A stretch of 64,000 nucleotides of DNA from Pseudomonas sp. RIT-562 (lineage in GTDB: Bacteria; Pseudomonadota; Gammaproteobacteria; Pseudomonadales; Pseudomonadaceae). Shown in pieces: positions 60,489-64,000 of this stretch (positions are counted from its first letter, which is position 1; each line of letters starts with the position of its first letter). The stretch covers positions 62,001 through 126,000 of the forward strand of contig NZ_JAPJIV010000007.1 in assembly GCF_026241895.1 (NCBI RefSeq). Direction: 5' to 3'. The notes under the pieces are model-generated. The model was not told where the DNA came from. It searched no databases and saw nothing but the letters and a program-made list of their open reading frames with translations. The position numbers and the translations under genes were made by a program.

Positions 60489-61463
60489 ATGAGCCGTATC
60501 TTCGCTGACAACGCCCATTCCATCGGCAATACGCCCCTGGTGCAGATCAACCGCATCGCCCCGCGTGGCGTGACCATCCTGGCCAAGATCGAAGGGCGCA
60601 ACCCCGGTTATTCGGTCAAGTGCCGGATTGGCGCCAACATGATCTGGGATGCCGAAAGCTCCGGAAAACTCAAGCCTGGGATGACCATCGTCGAGCCTAC
60701 TTCCGGTAACACCGGTATTGGCCTGGCGTTTGTTGCCGCTGCCCGGGGCTACAAGCTGCTGCTGACGATGCCCGCCTCCATGAGCATTGAGCGGCGCAAG
60801 GTGCTCAAGGCCCTCGGCGCTGAACTGGTGCTCACCGAACCGGCCAAGGGCATGAAGGGCGCGATTGAAAAAGCTGCTGAAATTGTCGCCAGCAATCCAT
60901 CCACGCATTTCATGCCCGCGCAGTTCGAAAACCCGGCGAACCCGGCGATTCATGAGAAGACAACCGGTCCGGAAATCTGGAATGACACCGACGGTGCGGT
61001 CGATGTGCTGGTAGCCGGGGTGGGGACCGGCGGAACTATTACCGGGGTCTCGCGGTATATCAAGAACACCCAGGGCAAACCGATTCTCTCGGTCGCCGTT
61101 GAACCGGTGGTGTCGCCGGTGATTACCCAGGCGTTGGCCGGGCAGGAGATCAAGCCGAGCCCGCACAAGATCCAGGGGATTGGCGCAGGTTTTGTGCCGA
61201 AGAACCTGGATCTGTCGATGGTCGACCGGGTCGAGCTGGTGACTGATGATGAGTCCAAGGCCATGGCCTTGCGCCTGATGCAGGAAGAAGGAATTTTGTG
61301 CGGGATTTCCTGCGGCGCGGCGATGGCCGTGGCAGTGCGGCTGGCTGAAACGCCAGAGATGCAGGGCAAGACCATCGTGGTAATCCTGCCCGACTCCGGT
61401 GAGCGTTATCTGTCGAGCATGTTGTTCAGTGATCTGTTTACCGATCAGGAGAACCAGGCTTAA
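60489..61463 (+). CDS. cysK: Cysteine synthase A
   Basis: 324 residues. PLP enzyme making cysteine from O-acetylserine and sulfide. [12 protein letters not shown] at the N terminus, the Schiff-base Lys in [14 protein letters not shown] (near 41-43), the substrate loop [13 protein letters not shown] near 69-81, and [13 protein letters not shown] near 178-190 for the PLP phosphate. ATG 60489 with AAGGACCC upstream. Monocistronic, divergent from the DUF748 gene. Confidence 0.95.
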   Translation: MSRIFADNAHSIGNTPLVQINRIAPRGVTILAKIEGRNPGYSVKCRIGANMIWDAESSGKLKPGMTIVEPTSGNTGIGLAFVAAARGYKLLLTMPASMSIERRKVLKALGAELVLTEPAKGMKGAIEKAAEIVASNPSTHFMPAQFENPANPAIHEKTTGPEIWNDTDGAVDVLVAGVGTGGTITGVSRYIKNTQGKPILSVAVEPVVSPVITQALAGQEIKPSPHKIQGIGAGFVPKNLDLSMVDRVELVTDDESKAMALRLMQEEGILCGISCGAAMAVAVRLAETPEMQGKTIVVILPDSGERYLSSMLFSDLFTDQENQA

Positions 61464-61472
61464 AAGAACACT

Positions 61473-61541
61473 CTGTAGGAGTGAGCCTGCTCGCGATTAC
61501 TGACTGATCCACCGCTATCGCGAGCAGGCTCGCTCCTACAG
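61473..61541. repeat. Paired REP hairpin
   Basis: CTGTAGGAGTGAGCCTGCTC... with its reverse complement, 18-bp loop, directly after cysK. The 187 bp from there to lpxO hold an AT-rich promoter-like region and no gene. Confidence 0.9.
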
Positions 61542-61728
61542 GTGGCTGGCCTGACCCAAGTCAGCTCCCGTTCAGCAAATCTGTGTTAATAAGCAATTTG
61601 TTACTGAATCCATAAAACTGCATGTCGAATTTCACGGGTTTTTCCCGAGGCCGGTAGTGATTATCATGGCCGGCTGCCACGTCGGGTAAATGACGTTGGC
61701 AGAGTTGCCCATTCTCAAGGAGTTGTTG

Positions 61729-62667
61729 ATGACCTTTTCCTTTGCCGCGAAGGCATCTTTGTTACTGCTGTTCCTGGGCAGCACCCTCTATGTGCATTTG
61801 CGCGGCAAGGCGCGGCTGCCGGTCTTGCGTCAATTCGTCAACCATTCGGCTTTGTTCGCCCCCTATAACGCCTTGATGTACCTGTTCTCCGGAGTGCCTT
61901 CCAAACCGTACCTGGACCGAAGCAAGTTCCCGGAACTGAACGTGCTCAAGGATAACTGGCAAGTCATACGCGACGAGGCGATGCACTTGTTCGACGAGGG
62001 CTACATACGCGCCGCCGAGAAGAACAACGATGCCGGTTTTGGCTCGTTTTTCAAGAAGGGCTGGAAGCGGTTTTACCTCAAGTGGTACGACAAACCACTG
62101 CCCTCCGCCGAGGCCCTGTGCCCGCAGACTGTAGCGCTGGTGAGCAGCATCCCCAATGTCAAAGGGGCGATGTTTGCCTTGCTGCCTGGCGGTAGCCATT
62201 TGAACCCGCACCGTGATCCGTTCGCTGGTTCCTTGCGTTATCACCTGGGGTTGTCGACCCCCAATTCCGATGCTTGCCGGATTTTCGTCGATGGCCAGGA
62301 GTATGCGTGGCGCGATGGCGAGGACGTGATGTTCGATGAGACCTACGTGCACTGGGTCAAGAATGAGACTGAGCAGACTCGGGTGATTCTGTTCTGTGAC
62401 ATTGAGCGGCCGCTGAGCAACCGTTTCATGACTCGGGTGAATCGCTGGATCAGCGGGTTGTTGGGCCGTGCCACTGCGCCGCAGAATCTTGATGATGAGC
62501 GGGTGGGTGGGATCAATCAGGCGTATGCCTGGAGCAAGAATTCCAGTGACCGGTTCAGTGGGGTGATCAAGCAGTGGAAACGACGCAATCCCAAGGCTTA
62601 TCGAGTGCTTAGGCCTGTGTTGGCGGTGGTTGTGTTGGGATTGTTGTCGTATTGGTTGTTCGGCTAA
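61729..62667 (+). CDS. lpxO: Lipid A 2-hydroxylase (Asp/Asn beta-hydroxylase family)
   Basis: 312 residues. N-terminal membrane helix (AAKASLLLLFLGSTLYVHL), then a Fe(II)/2-oxoglutarate dioxygenase domain. Iron ligands HRD in NPHRDPFAGSLRYHLGL (near 162) and the distal His in ETYVHWVKNETEQTRV (near 205) with the 2-oxoglutarate Arg just after. Adds 2-hydroxyl groups to lipid A myristate/laurate. A second helix ends the protein. ATG 61729 behind AAGGAG; the earlier ATG at 61690 lacks it. Confidence 0.92.
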   Translation: MTFSFAAKASLLLLFLGSTLYVHLRGKARLPVLRQFVNHSALFAPYNALMYLFSGVPSKPYLDRSKFPELNVLKDNWQVIRDEAMHLFDEGYIRAAEKNNDAGFGSFFKKGWKRFYLKWYDKPLPSAEALCPQTVALVSSIPNVKGAMFALLPGGSHLNPHRDPFAGSLRYHLGLSTPNSDACRIFVDGQEYAWRDGEDVMFDETYVHWVKNETEQTRVILFCDIERPLSNRFMTRVNRWISGLLGRATAPQNLDDERVGGINQAYAWSKNSSDRFSGVIKQWKRRNPKAYRVLRPVLAVVVLGLLSYWLFG

Positions 62668-62707
62668 CGCCCGACTGACCAGGGCATGAAGCCACATCCT
62701 CCCTGAA

Positions 62708-63649
62708 TTATTGACCCACCCCATGCTCTGCCCGCACCGAATTCATAAACGCCTGCATCGCAGACGACTGAATCCGGTGCCTGCGGGTGATCAACCCAAA
62801 CGGTGGTAGCCGCGCCTCGAACTTGATCGGCAACACCGCCAGCAGATCGCGTCCTGGATAATCTTCCACTACCGAAACGGGCGTCACGCCGAGCATGTCG
62901 GTCTGCTGGATCAAAGACAGCAGGGTCATGATCGACGTGGTCTCGACGATGCTGCTGGGGATATCGACCCGTGCGTTGTGGAACACCTGGTTGATGATCG
63001 CGCGCATGGGGCTTGGGTGTTGTTGCAGCACCCAGGTCATGTTCTGCAGTTCTGCCCAGCTCAGCTTCTGCGCTTTTGCCAGGGGATTCTGCGCGCCGGC
63101 GATCACGCACAGGGCTTCTTCGCCCAGGCTGTCGAATAACAGTTCTTCGGCTCGGGCGCCTGCGGGAATCCGGCCCAGCACGATGTCCAGTTGATCTTGC
63201 AGCAAGGCCTGGACCAGCACGTCGCTGGTGTCGACTTGAATACTCATGGACAGCCGCGGGTGGCTTTGTTTCAGGGTGGCGATGGTGCGGGTCAGCAGCC
63301 CCGAGGCCAGGGCCGGGATGGCACCGACTGCAACTCGGCCAAGGTTGCCGGATTCCAGGGCGACCAGTTCTTCACGCATGCCGCTGAGTTCGGCAAATAC
63401 CATGCGCGCGTAATAGATGACCGTCTCGCCGAAGGGGGTTGAACGCATACCCCGAGGCAAGCGCTCGAACAGCTCGACGCCGAGCAGGTCTTCGGCCTCG
63501 TGGAGCATCTTGGTGGCGGCGGGTTGGGTCATGCCGATATGGTCGGCGGCGCGGCGCAGCGAGCCGAACTCCTGCAGCGCCAGCATCAGGCGCAACTGGC
63601 GCAGACGCAGGCGGCTGTGGATCAGATTGGCATCAGGAATTCGGGTCAT
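62708..63649 (-). CDS. LysR-family transcriptional regulator
   Basis: 313 residues. Winged helix (LRLRQLRLMLALQEFGSLRR, MTQPAATKMLHEAED) and a C-terminal effector domain; the QPAATKML motif is the GbpR/PcaQ-like LysR branch, which often controls tricarboxylate or aromatic-acid genes. ATG 63649 chosen; upstream codons lack support. It reads the same way as the TctA-type permease just upstream on the minus strand, which it may regulate. Confidence 0.9.
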   Translation of the reverse strand: MTRIPDANLIHSRLRLRQLRLMLALQEFGSLRRAADHIGMTQPAATKMLHEAEDLLGVELFERLPRGMRSTPFGETVIYYARMVFAELSGMREELVALESGNLGRVAVGAIPALASGLLTRTIATLKQSHPRLSMSIQVDTSDVLVQALLQDQLDIVLGRIPAGARAEELLFDSLGEEALCVIAGAQNPLAKAQKLSWAELQNMTWVLQQHPSPMRAIINQVFHNARVDIPSSIVETTSIMTLLSLIQQTDMLGVTPVSVVEDYPGRDLLAVLPIKFEARLPPFGLITRRHRIQSSAMQAFMNSVRAEHGVGQ

Positions 63650-63718
63650 GGGCCGCACTCGCAAGAAAGACTGCGGCAAGCCTGACAACAAATGTCAGGC
63701 GTTGCCAGCATTGCTGTG

Positions 63719-64000
63719 TCACAACACCGATTTTGGTTTGGCGACCGCTGGCTTGCGCAGGCCCAGCAGGGTTTGCAGCACTTTGGAAATCAGCGGCCAG
63801 AACAGCATCAGCAGCGCTGCCGTGGTCAAACCGCCGACCAGCGGGTTGGACCAGAAGATACCGATGTGGCCGTCGGAGAACAGCATCGACTGGCGGAACG
63901 CATCTTCTGCCTTGTCACCCAGCACCGCCGCCAGCACCAATGGTGCAATCGGGTAGCCGAGTTTCTTGAACAGGTAACCCAGTGCGCCGAAGCCCAGCAT
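63719..64000 (-). CDS. tctA: C-terminal part of a TctA-type tripartite tricarboxylate permease
   Basis: 93 residues, cut by the window end; the rest lies beyond position 64000. The LGFGALGYLFKKLGYPIAPL segment and the loop GDKAEDAFRQSMLFSDG are typical of the large membrane subunit TctA near its C terminus, followed by a final membrane helix and a Lys-rich tail. TctA, with a small subunit and a periplasmic TctC, imports citrate or related acids. The partner genes should lie further along the minus strand upstream. Confidence 0.88.
   Translation of the reverse strand: MLGFGALGYLFKKLGYPIAPLVLAAVLGDKAEDAFRQSMLFSDGHIGIFWSNPLVGGLTTAALLMLFWPLISKVLQTLLGLRKPAVAKPKSVL

Overview
The window is chromosomal DNA of a high-GC gamma-proteobacterium, almost certainly a Pseudomonas of the fluorescens group. 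The evidence is the dapA-bamC-MBL-purC-tRNA-Ser order, a complete arginine-transaminase (aru) locus, the rnd-ycgL pair, pxpABC, lpxO, eptA, and several families of Pseudomonas REP sequences between genes. Most of the window is ordinary core or shared-accessory sequence. The stretch from about 3.9 to 8.1 kb and two repeat-rich gaps are different.

Layout. 0.2-3.9 kb: dapA, bamC, a metallo-hydrolase, purC and tRNA-Ser(CGA). 3.9-8.1 kb: a low-GC island next to the tRNA, holding (i) a soluble protein gene split by one in-frame amber codon plus a four-helix membrane protein gene, an architecture like RexAB-type phage exclusion, (ii) a tyrosine recombinase gene that looks 5'-truncated, (iii) an inverted copy of the tRNA 3' end with inverted arm-like repeats, and (iv) a small orphan gene with a HEPN-like RxxxxH motif. 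7.97-9.8 kb: the remains of a type VI secretion locus, with the last codons of a tssM-like gene fused in operon fashion to stp1 (PP2C phosphatase) and stk1 (Ser/Thr kinase); all structural genes are gone.

9.9-33.8 kb: a large amino-acid/guanidino-compound catabolic region. A cupin regulator, an Fe-S flavoenzyme and a TetR regulator lead into the AruR/AruS-type two-component system (with an extra periplasmic binding protein between regulator and kinase), an amino-acid permease with a 24-codon leader ORF, a 1.2 kb repeat-filled gap, and then enoyl-CoA hydratase, acyl-CoA dehydrogenase, NDP-forming acyl-CoA synthetase, AruI, AruH, aldehyde dehydrogenase and a complete Dpp/Opp-type ABC importer. 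Together they suggest uptake of arginine or a relative, transamination to 2-ketoarginine, decarboxylation to 4-guanidinobutyraldehyde, oxidation to the acid, and a possible CoA-dependent side route.

33.8-45 kb: an NAD(P)H oxidoreductase, two LysR regulators, a small isomerase, a CynX-type transporter, a tandem REP array, a gamma-glutamylpolyamine synthetase-like gene, eptA (lipid A phosphoethanolamine transferase), rnd, ycgL and a hydroxyacid dehydrogenase. 45-64 kb: housekeeping and poorly characterised genes separated by REP hairpins: nitroreductase, YcgN, SpoU methylase, YajD, ptrB, a class II amidotransferase, the pxpABC 5-oxoprolinase, a MoxR ATPase with its VWA partner, cysK, lpxO, a LysR regulator and the C-terminal end of a TctA-type permease that runs off the window.

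The best candidate for an undescribed system is the small operon at 4177-5765. All family assignments were made by eye from motifs and gene order; no database search was run.
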